From Sphingopyxis indica (GTDB lineage: Bacteria > Pseudomonadota > Alphaproteobacteria > Sphingomonadales > Sphingomonadaceae): a stretch of DNA of 64,000 nucleotides. The stretch is from assembly GCF_900188185.1 (NCBI RefSeq), contig NZ_FZPA01000003.1:1-64000 (forward strand), given 5' to 3'. Numbering within the stretch: the stretch's first letter is position 1; each line of letters starts with the position of its first letter. Positions 7,474 through 15,390 of the stretch are shown in pieces. The translations under genes were made by a program, and so were the position numbers. The notes beneath the pieces were generated by a model. The model was not told where the DNA came from and ran no database searches. It saw only the letters and a list, made by a program, of their open reading frames with translations.

Positions 7474-7884
7474 TCACGCCGACTCGGCGCTCCCGGGCCC
7501 GGCGGGCCGCGACAACAGGCGCCAGCTGCCCGCCATCAGCAGCGTCGACAGCGCCTCGACGATCATCGCCTGCACGATCGCGCCATTGACCGGATCGCCG
7601 CTCGCAACGCCGACCAGCCGGCCGACGAGCGCGGTGCCATAGAGCGCCGCGGGCACGAGCAGCGCGCCGCGCCACCGCGGCATCAGCGCGCCGATCGCCG
7701 CGCCGCCCGCGGAGACGAGGAAAAAGGCCGACAGGTCGGCGCGCACCGTATTCGCCGCGCCGCCGTCGACCGCGATGCCGAACATGTCGGTGAAGGTCGC
7801 GGGATCGAGGATGCCCCGCACGCCCAAAATGAAGAAGAAGGCCGCCCACAACAGGACGACGCCGCGCAATACCCAGTGAACCAT
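7474..7884 (-). CDS. DUF4345-like membrane protein
   Basis: 136 residues with four transmembrane helices (about 5-25, 45-67, 73-92, 101-122), a layout typical of DUF4345-type proteins. The first loop GVRGILDPATFTDMFGIA is a recognisable family-like segment. Function is unknown. It sits downstream of mnmA on the same strand, with a 54-base gap. Confidence 0.6.
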   Translation of the reverse strand: MVHWVLRGVVLLWAAFFFILGVRGILDPATFTDMFGIAVDGGAANTVRADLSAFFLVSAGGAAIGALMPRWRGALLVPAALYGTALVGRLVGVASGDPVNGAIVQAMIVEALSTLLMAGSWRLLSRPAGPGSAESA

Positions 7885-7938
7885 CTTCGCTCTCCCCTGA
7901 TTGCGCGCAGGCTGCGCGATCCGCGGGAAAGTTTCAAT

Positions 7939-9078
7939 CTATTCCGCTGCGAAGGTTTCCTCGATCCAGCCGCCGCCGAGCACCCGGCTTCCGTCCGCCG
8001 CATCGTAAAGCACCGCCGCCTGCCCCGGCGCGACGCCATATTCGGGGGCCGCGAAGACCAGCCGGTCGCCCGTCATATGCGCGGGCACGGGCTTTGCCAT
8101 GCTGCGCACCTTCGCGAGCACCGGGCGCCCCTCGACCTCGGCGAGCCAGTTCGCCTCGCCGAGCCGCGCGCCCGAAACGGCAAGCGCGCGCCGCGGCCCG
8201 ACGATCACCTGCTTCGCCGCGGCGTCGAGCCGCACGACATAGAGCGGCTCGGCCTGCCCGCCGATATCGATTCCGCGCCGCTGCCCGACCGTATAATGGA
8301 TCAGCCCCTTGTGCGCGCCGAGCAGCGTCCCGTCGACATGGACGATTTCGCCCTTGTCGTCGGCGTCGGGCCGCAGCTTGCGGACGAGACCGGCATAATC
8401 GCCGTCGGGAACGAAACAGATGTCCTGGCTGTCGGGCTTGCCCGCGACGCCGAGGCCCAGCTCGCGCGCGATCTCGCGCACCACGCTCTTTTCGAGCCCG
8501 CCGAGCGGAAAGCGCAGATAGTCGAGCTGCGCCTGCGTCGTCGCAAAGAGGAAATAGCTCTGGTCGCGCGCCGGATCGACCGCGCGGTGCAGCTCGGCGC
8601 CCGCGGGCCCCATCACCCGCCGCACATAATGGCCCGTCGCCAGGCAATCGGCGCCCAGATCGCGCGCGAGGTCGAACAGGTCGGTGAACTTCACCCCCAT
8701 GTTGCAACGCACGCAGGGGATCGGCGTCCGGCCGGCGAGATATTCGTCGGCGAACTGGTCGATCACCGTGTCGCGGAAGCGGCTTTCATGGTCATGGACG
8801 TGATGCGCAAAGCCCAGCCGGTCGGCGACCGCGCGCGCGTCGCGAATATCCTGCCCGGCGCAGCAGGCGCCGACGCGCTTCGCCTTCGCGCCATGGTCAT
8901 AAAGCTGGAGCGTGACCCCGATCACTTCGGCGCCCGAGCGCGCGGCGAGCGCGGCGACGACGCTCGAATCGACGCCGCCCGACATGGCGACGACGATTCG
9001 CCGGGCGTTCATCGGCCCGGCGAGCTGAAAATCGCCGAGTCGCGCGGGGGCAAGGGTGGTGGTCATCACGGGCGCCAT
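7939..9078 (-). CDS. mnmA: tRNA-specific 2-thiouridylase MnmA
   Basis: 379 residues. It thiolates U34 of tRNA-Lys, tRNA-Glu and tRNA-Gln using sulfur relayed to its own persulfide and ATP. The PP-loop is [13 protein letters not shown] (29-41). [14 protein letters not shown] places the catalytic Cys at residue 125, [13 protein letters not shown] places the second catalytic Cys at 221, and ATGHYVRR is the expected ATP-side motif. Two ATG codons (9078 and 9066) are possible starts. The length is typical. Confidence 0.97.
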   Translation of the reverse strand: MAPVMTTTLAPARLGDFQLAGPMNARRIVVAMSGGVDSSVVAALAARSGAEVIGVTLQLYDHGAKAKRVGACCAGQDIRDARAVADRLGFAHHVHDHESRFRDTVIDQFADEYLAGRTPIPCVRCNMGVKFTDLFDLARDLGADCLATGHYVRRVMGPAGAELHRAVDPARDQSYFLFATTQAQLDYLRFPLGGLEKSVVREIARELGLGVAGKPDSQDICFVPDGDYAGLVRKLRPDADDKGEIVHVDGTLLGAHKGLIHYTVGQRRGIDIGGQAEPLYVVRLDAAAKQVIVGPRRALAVSGARLGEANWLAEVEGRPVLAKVRSMAKPVPAHMTGDRLVFAAPEYGVAPGQAAVLYDAADGSRVLGGGWIEETFAAE

Positions 9079-9591
9079 CTAGGGGCGATGTTGCAAAAAA
9101 GCCAGCTTTTCGGCGCTGCGCGTCAAAATATTGACGGCGATTAAGCTTCGCTAACAGGTGCTGAAACCGGCATTTACGGGACTTTAGGCGGTTCGCGATA
9201 GAGCGATGCTCATGAACCTTGCAGCCTCCGATTTCCCGCAACCCGCCGGCACCGCGAGCCTGTCGAAGCCCGGCTTCGACATCATATTGGCGGTGTCGGG
9301 CGCGCGTCAGGCGGCGCTGCCGACGGCGTGCCTTCTCCGCGCGCGGGCGCAGCGCGCATCGCAGGCGGCAAGGCTTCATGCACGCTGCAGGACTCTGGGC
9401 GGACATGCGGGTGGGGCCCGTTCCGTCGACCAGGGGCCGGCGCGCTTCCTCGATCTGTCCGATCGCGGGGGCATGCTGCCCGAAACCGTGAACAGCCCGT
9501 TTACCAGAGGGTTTCAGCCGATGTTGAATCCCTCGCGAATAGGCAGGTGGCTGTCGGTCGAACCGATCCCCCCCGTTGAAGACTTTATGGA
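9079..9591 (+). other. 513-bp region upstream of sciP; only a doubtful reading frame
   Basis: A 129-codon frame (9206-9595) overlaps the sciP start by ATGA, but its product has no recognisable domain and its composition looks non-coding. TTAA (9141) and CTAAC (9151) resemble a CtrA site with spacing one base short. A GAATC (CcrM-type GANTC) is at 9526-9530. The region probably carries the sciP promoter and a long leader. Confidence 0.35.
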
Positions 9592-9897
9592 ATGATTATG
9601 ATCGAGAACCAGAAAATCCGCCCCGCCCAGGTCATCGGTCCGCTCGGCGAACCGCTGACGCTGGACTCGCTGCCGCCGCCCAACACGACGCGCTGGGTCG
9701 TGCGCCGCAAGGCCGAGGTCGTCGCCGCGGTCAACGGCGGCCTGCTCACCGTAGACGAGGCGTGCGAGCGCTACGGGCTCAGCCTCGAGGAATTCGCAAG
9801 CTGGCAGCGGTCGATCGACCGCAGCGGGATGCCGGGCCTGCGCGTCACGCGCATCCAGCATTATCGCGACCTCTACGAGCGCCAGCAGCGTTTCTGA
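9592..9897 (+). CDS. sciP: DUF1153 / SciP-family CtrA inhibitor
   Basis: 101 residues (99 if started at ATG 9598, which is better spaced from GGAA). The family pattern is clear: PAQVIGPLGEPLTLDSLPPP, a WVVRRKAEVVAAV helix, the turn GGLLTVDEACERYGLSLEEF, and WQRSIDRSGMPGLRVTRIQ. In Caulobacter, SciP binds CtrA and blocks transcription of CtrA-activated genes, setting cell-cycle timing. A strong terminator follows, so it is probably monocistronic. Confidence 0.92.
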   Translation: MIMIENQKIRPAQVIGPLGEPLTLDSLPPPNTTRWVVRRKAEVVAAVNGGLLTVDEACERYGLSLEEFASWQRSIDRSGMPGLRVTRIQHYRDLYERQQRF

Positions 9898-9920
9898 GCC
9901 GCGCTCCGATCGGAAGGGAA

Positions 9921-9946
9921 GAGGGCGCTTCGGCGCCTTCTTTTTT
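9921..9946 (+). terminator. Terminator of sciP
   Basis: A GCGC-TTCG-GCGC stem-loop with a stable UUCG-type tetraloop, extended by flanking G and T/C pairs and followed by TTCTTTTTT. Confidence 0.85.
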
Positions 9947-10072
9947 GCCCGCCGTCGCCGCCGCGGACGCGGCACAACGGAATAACCCGCGGTTTCCCGC
10001 AGTTTGACGATTTTGTTGCAACCCACGGGTTCACCCGGCGTTAAGGCCGGGCGTAATCAAGGAGACATTCAC

Positions 10073-10369
10073 ATGCGCAAGATCATCATCTCGCTTTCCG
10101 CCGCTTCGGCGCTCGCGCTGGGAGCCTGCCAGAGCCCGCAGGCCGACAAGGTCGAGGACCAGGCCGAGACGCAGGCCGACGCCATCGACGATCAGGCCGA
10201 TGCCATGCCCGAAGGCCCGGCGCAGGACGCCATGGAAGAAAAGGCCGACAAGGTCGAGGAAATGGGCGAAGAAAAGGCCAATCAGATGGACGACAGCGGC
10301 GAAATCGCCCCGTCCGAGAGCGGCACCGGCGACACCCAGACCGCGCCTGCGGATCAGACCAAGCAATAA
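10073..10369 (+). CDS. Small acidic lipoprotein
   Basis: 98 residues. AAGGAGA precedes ATG 10073. The signal peptide MRKIIISLSAASALALGAC ends in a lipobox (LGAC), so Cys19 is the acylated residue. The mature part is a heptad-like acidic helix rich in Asp, Glu, Gln and Ala (KVEDQAETQADAIDDQADAM), likely coiled-coil. Its role in the envelope is unknown. A terminator follows. Confidence 0.75.
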   Translation: MRKIIISLSAASALALGACQSPQADKVEDQAETQADAIDDQADAMPEGPAQDAMEEKADKVEEMGEEKANQMDDSGEIAPSESGTGDTQTAPADQTKQ

Positions 10370-10392
10370 GCCTCTCTTCGCACGAAGACGGC

Positions 10393-10428
10393 AAAGGGTG
10401 TCGGCGGCCATGCCCCGGCGCCCTTTTT
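10393..10428 (+). terminator. Terminator after the lipoprotein gene
   Basis: GGGTGTCGG (10396-10404) pairs with CCGGCGCCC (10415-10423, two G-U pairs) and runs into TTTTT. Confidence 0.7.
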
Positions 10429-10472
10429 CATTGGTGCGGGAGGGCGACGTCCGCTTTGCGGGTAGGGAGCGG

Positions 10473-10497
10473 ACATCCTCCCCGTGCCGGGGAGGAC
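10473..10497. repeat. Short palindrome between convergent genes
   Basis: CCTCCCC-GTGCC-GGGGAGG (10477-10495). It lies between the lipoprotein terminator and the convergent acetyltransferase stop. Confidence 0.4.
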
Positions 10498-10527
10498 CCT
10501 TATGACCGCAATCGGTCGAAAGCCGCC

Positions 10528-11145
10528 CTAAACCCCGCCCTCCAGCGCCCGGAACACATCCTGCACCCCACGCGCGTCGCGGTCCTGCCGCAGCGCTTCG
10601 ACCCCCGCCGCGACGTCGAGCCGATATTCGGCGACGCCCGCCGATTCCTGCATCCAGCGCGCGGCGAGCGCGCGCACCAGCCGGGCGGCGGCGCGATTTT
10701 CGGACAGGATATGGACGTCGAGCTCGGCCAGTCCTTCGGCGCGGCACTGGATCAGCAGCGCCGCGCTCATCATCCGCGCGAGGCCCTGGCCGTGATAGGC
10801 GTCGACCACTGCGACCGAATATTCGCCGATCGGCCCGTCGGGACGGTGCCGCACCGCGCGCACCGCGCCGATCACCGGCCGCCCTTCGCATTCGGTGCAG
10901 ATCGCGCCCCAGGCGATATGGTCGTGGCCGTCGACGTCGGCGAGCCGCTCGACGACATGATCGGGCGGCATCGGGGCGGGCGAGAAAAAGCGCAGATAGC
11001 GCGATTCGGCCGACAGCCTCGCGATCGCGGCGCGCAGCAGCGGTTCGTCCTTCCGGGTGATCGCCCGCAGGCAGACGGCGGTGCCGTCGTGGAGCATGCT
11101 ATGCACTTCGATGCCGCTGAGCGGCGGAGCCGCCTTCGTCGCCAT
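10528..11145 (-). CDS. GNAT-family N-acetyltransferase
   Basis: 205 residues. After a short N-terminal strand, the GNAT fold runs from about 22 to 175. YSVAVVDAYHGQGLARMMSA (about 109-128) carries the acetyl-CoA motif A in the form YHGQGLA. The motif B helix contains LDVHILSENRAAARLVRAL. Substrates are unknown; proteins of this subfamily often acetylate other enzymes such as acyl-CoA synthetases. It is convergent with the lipoprotein gene and divergent from the M20/ast operon. Confidence 0.85.
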   Translation of the reverse strand: MATKAAPPLSGIEVHSMLHDGTAVCLRAITRKDEPLLRAAIARLSAESRYLRFFSPAPMPPDHVVERLADVDGHDHIAWGAICTECEGRPVIGAVRAVRHRPDGPIGEYSVAVVDAYHGQGLARMMSAALLIQCRAEGLAELDVHILSENRAAARLVRALAARWMQESAGVAEYRLDVAAGVEALRQDRDARGVQDVFRALEGGV

Positions 11146-11277
11146 GCCCTGCCTCCGGCCGCTGCTGGGCGGCCACGATAGGTGCGTTTCGACAAGCGGA
11201 CAAGCCGCGACGCGGCGCGGCCGGCGTTCGCGTGCGGGGGGTCGCCAAACCCCACCGTGTCTGGCTATACGCGCTCC

Positions 11278-12486
11278 ATGACCAGCCTTTCATCCACCGA
11301 AGCCGCGGCGATCGAGCGCGCGGGCGATGCGCCGATGCTCGCGCAGGTCGAGGCGTGGGCGGCGGTAAACAGCGGCACGGGCAATCTCGCCGGCCTCAAA
11401 ACCGTCGCCGGCCTGCTCGCCGACGCCTATTCGGCGCTGCCCGGCGATCTTCGCCTCGTCGCCCCCGATCCGGTCGAAAGCGTCGATGCCGCAGGTCGGG
11501 TCCAGACGATCGAGCGCGGCGCGCACCTTCACCTCAGCGTCCGGCCCGACGCGCCGGTGCAACTGCTGCTCACCGGCCATATGGACACGGTGTTCGCCGC
11601 CGATCACCCGTTCCAGTCGCTCACCTGGCTCGAAGAGGGCGTGCTGAACGGCCCCGGCACCGCCGACATGAAGGGCGGGCTCGCGGTGATCCTTGCGGCA
11701 TTGTCGGCGCTCGAATCCTCGCCGCTCGCGCCGCGTATCGGCTATGACGTGATGATCAACAGCGACGAGGAAACGGGCAGCCACGCCTCGGCGGGGCTGA
11801 TCGCGCGGCTCGCGAAGGGCAAGACCGCGGCGCTGACCTACGAACCCGCGCTCCCCGACGGCACGCTCGCGGGCGCGCGGCCCGGCAGCGGCAATTACTC
11901 GGTTCTCGTCCACGGCCGCTCGGCGCACGCCGGGCGCAACCCCGAAGAGGGGCGCAATGCGCTCGTCGCCGCGGCCGACCTCGCGCTGCGCCTCGCTGCG
12001 CTCAAGGCGCCCGACCTCAAGGTCAACCCCGCAAAGATCGACGGCGGCGGCCCGAACAATGTCGTCCCCGACCAGGCGATTCTGCGCGTCAACATGCGCC
12101 CCGCGACCCCCGAAGCCGCGACGGCGGCCGAGGCGGCGCTGAACGCCGCAATCGCCGCGATCGAGCGCGAGCATGGCGTGCATTGCCACCTCCACGGCGG
12201 CTTCAACCGCCCGCCCAAGCCGCTCGACGCACCGGCGACGCGGCTGTTCGAGCTGGTGCGCGATTGCGGCACCGCGCTCGGCATCGACATCGCGTGGAAA
12301 GCGACCGGCGGCGTGTGCGACGGCAATAATATCGCGGCGTGCGGCGTGCCCGTCGTCGACACGATGGGACCGCGCGGCGGCGCCATCCATTCGCCGGACG
12401 AATTTCTGATCACGGGCAGCCTGCCCGAACGCGCGCGGCTGTCGACCTTGACACTTTTACGTTTAGCGGAACGGGGGACTGTGTGA
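11278..12486 (+). CDS. M20-family metallohydrolase, first gene of the ast operon
   Basis: 402 residues, cytoplasmic. The M20 metal centre is intact: LTGHMDTV (His101, catalytic Asp103), GPGTADMKGG (bridging Asp130), NSDEETGS (Glu164/Glu165), and a C-terminal GGAIHSPDE carrying the last His ligand. The dimerisation lid includes GRSAHAGRNPEEG. Members remove acyl or peptidyl groups from amino acids (CPG2, ArgE, DapE). It overlaps astA by GTGA, so it is translationally coupled. A role as an acyl-amino-acid hydrolase in arginine catabolism is inferred from position. Confidence 0.88.
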   Translation: MTSLSSTEAAAIERAGDAPMLAQVEAWAAVNSGTGNLAGLKTVAGLLADAYSALPGDLRLVAPDPVESVDAAGRVQTIERGAHLHLSVRPDAPVQLLLTGHMDTVFAADHPFQSLTWLEEGVLNGPGTADMKGGLAVILAALSALESSPLAPRIGYDVMINSDEETGSHASAGLIARLAKGKTAALTYEPALPDGTLAGARPGSGNYSVLVHGRSAHAGRNPEEGRNALVAAADLALRLAALKAPDLKVNPAKIDGGGPNNVVPDQAILRVNMRPATPEAATAAEAALNAAIAAIEREHGVHCHLHGGFNRPPKPLDAPATRLFELVRDCGTALGIDIAWKATGGVCDGNNIAACGVPVVDTMGPRGGAIHSPDEFLITGSLPERARLSTLTLLRLAERGTV

Positions 12487-13484
12487 GCTATGTGATCCGG
12501 GCGGCAAAGCCGGGCGATCTCCAGAGCATTTACGAAATGGCGAAGCTGACGGGAGGGGGCTTCACCAACCTGCCCCCCGACAAAAAGGCGCTTGGCGCCA
12601 AGCTCGAACGCGCCGAGGCGAGCTTTGCGTCGGACAGGGAATATCCCGCCGACGAGCTTTATCTGATGGTGCTCGCCGACAGCGAGACCGACGAGGTGCG
12701 CGGCACCTGCCAGATTTTCGGGCAGGTCGGCCAACGCTGGCCCTTCTATAGCTATCGCATCGGCACCGACAGCAAGCATAGCGAGCAATTGGGCCGCACC
12801 TTTCACGCGCAGATACTGATGCTCAGCAACGACCTCAACGGCGCGAGCGAGGTCGGCGGGCTGTTCCTCCACCCCGCGGCGCGTGCCGGCGGGCTCGGCC
12901 TCTTGCTCGCGCGGTCGCGCTATCTGTTCATCGCCCGCCACCGCGCGCGCTTTGCCGACCGCATCCTCGCCGAGCTGCGCGGGGTGATCGACGAAGCGGG
13001 CGGCTCGCCCTTCTGGGACGGGGTTGCGGGCAAATTTTTCGGCATGAGCTTTCAGGAAGCCGACCAGTTCAACGCGGTGCACGGCAACCAGTTCATCGCC
13101 GACCTGATGCCCAAGCATCCGGTCTATGTCGCGATGCTGCCCGAAAGCGCGCGCAGCGTCATCGGCGTCCCGCACCCCAGCGGCCGCGCGGCGATGCGGA
13201 TGCTCGAGAATGAGGGCTTTGCGTTCGAAAATTATATCGACATCTTCGACGGCGGCCCGACGATGACCGCGCGCACCGACCAGGTCGCGAGCATTCGCGA
13301 TGCGCGGCACGTCGAGCTGACCGGGATCGCCGAGGAGGGCGAGGACGCGCTGATCGCCACCGGGCGGCTCGACGGCTTCCGCTGCTGCTTCGGCAAGGTC
13401 GGCGCGGGCGGCACGATCGACGCCAGGAGCGCCGACCTGCTCGGCGTCGCGCGCGGCGACGAGATCAGCTGGATCGGGCGGTAG
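12483..13484 (+). CDS. astA: Arginine N-succinyltransferase AstA
   Basis: 333 residues from a GTG start that overlaps the hydrolase stop (GTGA). It succinylates L-arginine with succinyl-CoA, the first step of the AST pathway. Family landmarks are the N-terminal VIRAAKPGDLQSIYEMAK, LTGGGFTNLPPD, a GRTFHAQILMLSNDLNGASE segment and VGGLFLHPAARAGGLGLLL. The length is close to that of known AstA (about 340). It has no clear ribosome binding site of its own, consistent with coupling. Confidence 0.95.
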   Translation: MSYVIRAAKPGDLQSIYEMAKLTGGGFTNLPPDKKALGAKLERAEASFASDREYPADELYLMVLADSETDEVRGTCQIFGQVGQRWPFYSYRIGTDSKHSEQLGRTFHAQILMLSNDLNGASEVGGLFLHPAARAGGLGLLLARSRYLFIARHRARFADRILAELRGVIDEAGGSPFWDGVAGKFFGMSFQEADQFNAVHGNQFIADLMPKHPVYVAMLPESARSVIGVPHPSGRAAMRMLENEGFAFENYIDIFDGGPTMTARTDQVASIRDARHVELTGIAEEGEDALIATGRLDGFRCCFGKVGAGGTIDARSADLLGVARGDEISWIGR

Positions 13485-13496
13485 GACGGAAGAAAG

Positions 13497-13613
13497 CCCC
13501 TCCTCTTCAGAGGAGGGGTTTGGGGTGGTGGACGCCGGTGAAGGAGCACCACCCCGCTGCGACTAGCGAGCAAGCTCGCAAGTCTCGCTGCCCCTCCTCT
13601 GAAGAGGAGGGGG
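13497..13613. repeat. Palindromic repeat R2, copy A
   Basis: Two CCCCTCCTCTtcAGAGGAGGGG-type hairpins flank a central dyad (GGGGTGGTGG and CACCACCCC). The reverse complement recurs at 34191-34318. It separates astA from astB, and its right arm lies just upstream of the astB start. Confidence 0.85.
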
Positions 13614-13632
13614 AAATTATGGGACAGAATAT

Positions 13633-14883
13633 ATGCTCACCGAAATCAATTTCGACGGGATCATCGGCCCGACGCACAATTATGCGGGGCTCAGCCGCGG
13701 CAATATCGCCTCGTCGAGCCACGCCGGCGACGTGTCGCAGCCGCGCGCCGCGGCGCTGCAGGGCATCGACAAGATGCGGCACAATCTAGCGCTCGGGCTC
13801 GCGCAGGGCTTCTTCATGCCGCTCGACCGCCCCGATGCGGCGTGGCTCGCCGCACTCGGCACGACGCTCGACGCCGCCGAGCCGCATCTGCGTGCGCAGG
13901 CCTGGTCGGCCTCGTCGATGTGGGCGGCCAACGCCGCGACCGTCTCGCCCGCGCCCGACAGCGCCGACGGCAAATGCCATCTGACCGTCGCCAACCTGAT
14001 GACGATGCCGCACCGCAGCCACGAATGGCAGGGCACGCTCGCACAGCTGAGGCTCGCCTTTGCCCATCCCGCCTTCGCGGTGCACGGCCCCGTCCCCGCC
14101 CCCTTCGGCGACGAAGGCGCGGCGAACCATATGCGGCTGTGCGCCGGGCACGGCGCGCCGGGGGTCGAAATCTTCGTCTATGGCGTTGGCGGCGGCCGCT
14201 TCCCGGCGCGCCAGCATCTCGACGCGTCAAAGGCGATCGCGCGCCATCACCGGCTCGACCCGGCAAAGACGCTGTTCATCCGCCAGTCGGACACCGCGAT
14301 TCAGGGCGGCGCCTTTCACAATGATGTTGTCGCGGTCGCGAACGAGCGCGTGCTGTTCACGCACGAAACCGCGTTCGAGGACCGCGAAGGCGCGCACGCA
14401 CAGATCCGCGCCGCCTTTCCCGAGGTCGAGATCGTCGAAGTGCCCGCGAGCGCGGTGAGCCTGCCGGACGCGATCAAGTCCTATCTGTTCAACGCGCAGC
14501 TCGTCAGCCTGCCCGATGGCGCCGGCATGGGGCTCGTCGTGCCGACCGAAGCGCGCGAAACGCAAAGCGTGTGGAACTGGCTGGAGGCGCATGTCGCGGG
14601 CAACGGCCCGATCCGCCGGCTGTTTCCGGTCGACGTGCGCCAGTCGATGGCGAACGGCGGCGGCCCCGCCTGCCTGCGGCTGCGCGTCGTCGCCGATCCC
14701 GCGACGATCGACCCGCGCTTCATCGCCGACGCGGACAAGCTCGATGCGATCGCCGATGTGGTTGCAAGGCACTGGCCCGAAGCCATCGCCCCCGGCGACC
14801 TCGCCTCCCCTGCCCTGGCCGCCGACGTCCGCCGCGCCCGCACTGCGCTGCTCGCGGCGCTGGACCTGAGCGAGCTGGGCTAG
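13633..14883 (+). CDS. astB: N-succinylarginine dihydrolase AstB
   Basis: 416 residues. It converts N2-succinylarginine to N2-succinylornithine, 2 NH3 and CO2. FDGIIGPTHNYAGLS begins the protein as in all AstB. QGGAFHNDVVAVAN holds the catalytic His (229) and NGGGPACLRLRV the nucleophilic Cys (347). It lies 149 bases after astA, separated by a repeat hairpin that may lower its expression relative to astA. astC, astD and astE are not in the window. Confidence 0.96.
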   Translation: MLTEINFDGIIGPTHNYAGLSRGNIASSSHAGDVSQPRAAALQGIDKMRHNLALGLAQGFFMPLDRPDAAWLAALGTTLDAAEPHLRAQAWSASSMWAANAATVSPAPDSADGKCHLTVANLMTMPHRSHEWQGTLAQLRLAFAHPAFAVHGPVPAPFGDEGAANHMRLCAGHGAPGVEIFVYGVGGGRFPARQHLDASKAIARHHRLDPAKTLFIRQSDTAIQGGAFHNDVVAVANERVLFTHETAFEDREGAHAQIRAAFPEVEIVEVPASAVSLPDAIKSYLFNAQLVSLPDGAGMGLVVPTEARETQSVWNWLEAHVAGNGPIRRLFPVDVRQSMANGGGPACLRLRVVADPATIDPRFIADADKLDAIADVVARHWPEAIAPGDLASPALAADVRRARTALLAALDLSELG

Positions 14884-14884
14884 A

Positions 14885-14938
14885 GTGTTTTCAAGTCAGG
14901 TGGAATCACCTGACGACTTGGAAAACACGGTAAAACAA
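14885..14938. terminator. Long hairpin downstream of astB
   Basis: GTGTTTTCAAGTCAGGTG pairs with CACCTGACGACTTGGAAAACAC across a GAAT loop with one 1-base bulge region. There is no U tract, so it may be a repeat or mRNA-stabilising hairpin rather than a true terminator. Confidence 0.5.
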
Positions 14939-15063
14939 GACTCTAGGCATCCCGACGGCAGGTAAACAGGCTGGCGGCAGATTCGGCGTGGGGAATGGGC
15001 ATCTTTTGGTGCGAGTAGGCGCGCGCAGAGGGCGTTGGTCGAAACCGATGGATCGGGATTTCT

Positions 15064-15212
15064 TGTTTCGCGCGAAGACGCGAAGACGCGAAGATGTCGT
15101 GCTTGCCGGGAAGCGGCTTTTCTCCTTTCGCGTTGCGGTGGGCGCGGCGATGAAGGAAAAGGCGGCCTTGCGGCCGCGAACCGGCCCCTTCGCGTCTTCG
15201 CGCCAAATAAAT
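15064..15212. repeat. MITE-like inverted repeat R7, copy 1, within a 507-bp gap
   Basis: Arms TTTCGCGCGAAGACGCGAAG and CTTCGCGTCTTCGCGCCAAA are inverted around about 100 bp of GC-rich sequence. They contain tandem CGAAGACG units. A longer, perfect example is at 58005-58219. Nothing coding is convincing in the remaining 14939-15390 stretch. Confidence 0.65.
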
Positions 15213-15390
15213 CTCGCCGGCACTCGCAGCACAGCGCGTTGCTCGCCTACTGCGCCGCCTTCGCATCCCTCCGCCGTTCTCTTCCTTCAATCCTGCGGCT
15301 GCTTTCGCCCGAAACCCGCCATTCCTCGCTCGGTTGGCAAACGCTCGTCGCCGAAACGGCACGGTCTCCCGGCCCCGCCGCCCGCGCGCC

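Noticed and set aside
7430-7849. Alternative-frame gene overlapping the DUF4345-like gene
   Set aside because: The product is Arg-rich and lacks membrane segments. The overlapping frame encodes four clear helices.
9206-9595. 129-codon frame overlapping the sciP start
   Set aside because: No domain, no strong ribosome binding site, composition like neighbouring frames. Recorded only as a possible leader.
15061-15215. CRISPR-like tandem CGAAGACG units
   Set aside because: Units are short, not separated by unique spacers, and arranged as inverted arms. They are an inverted repeat, not a CRISPR array.
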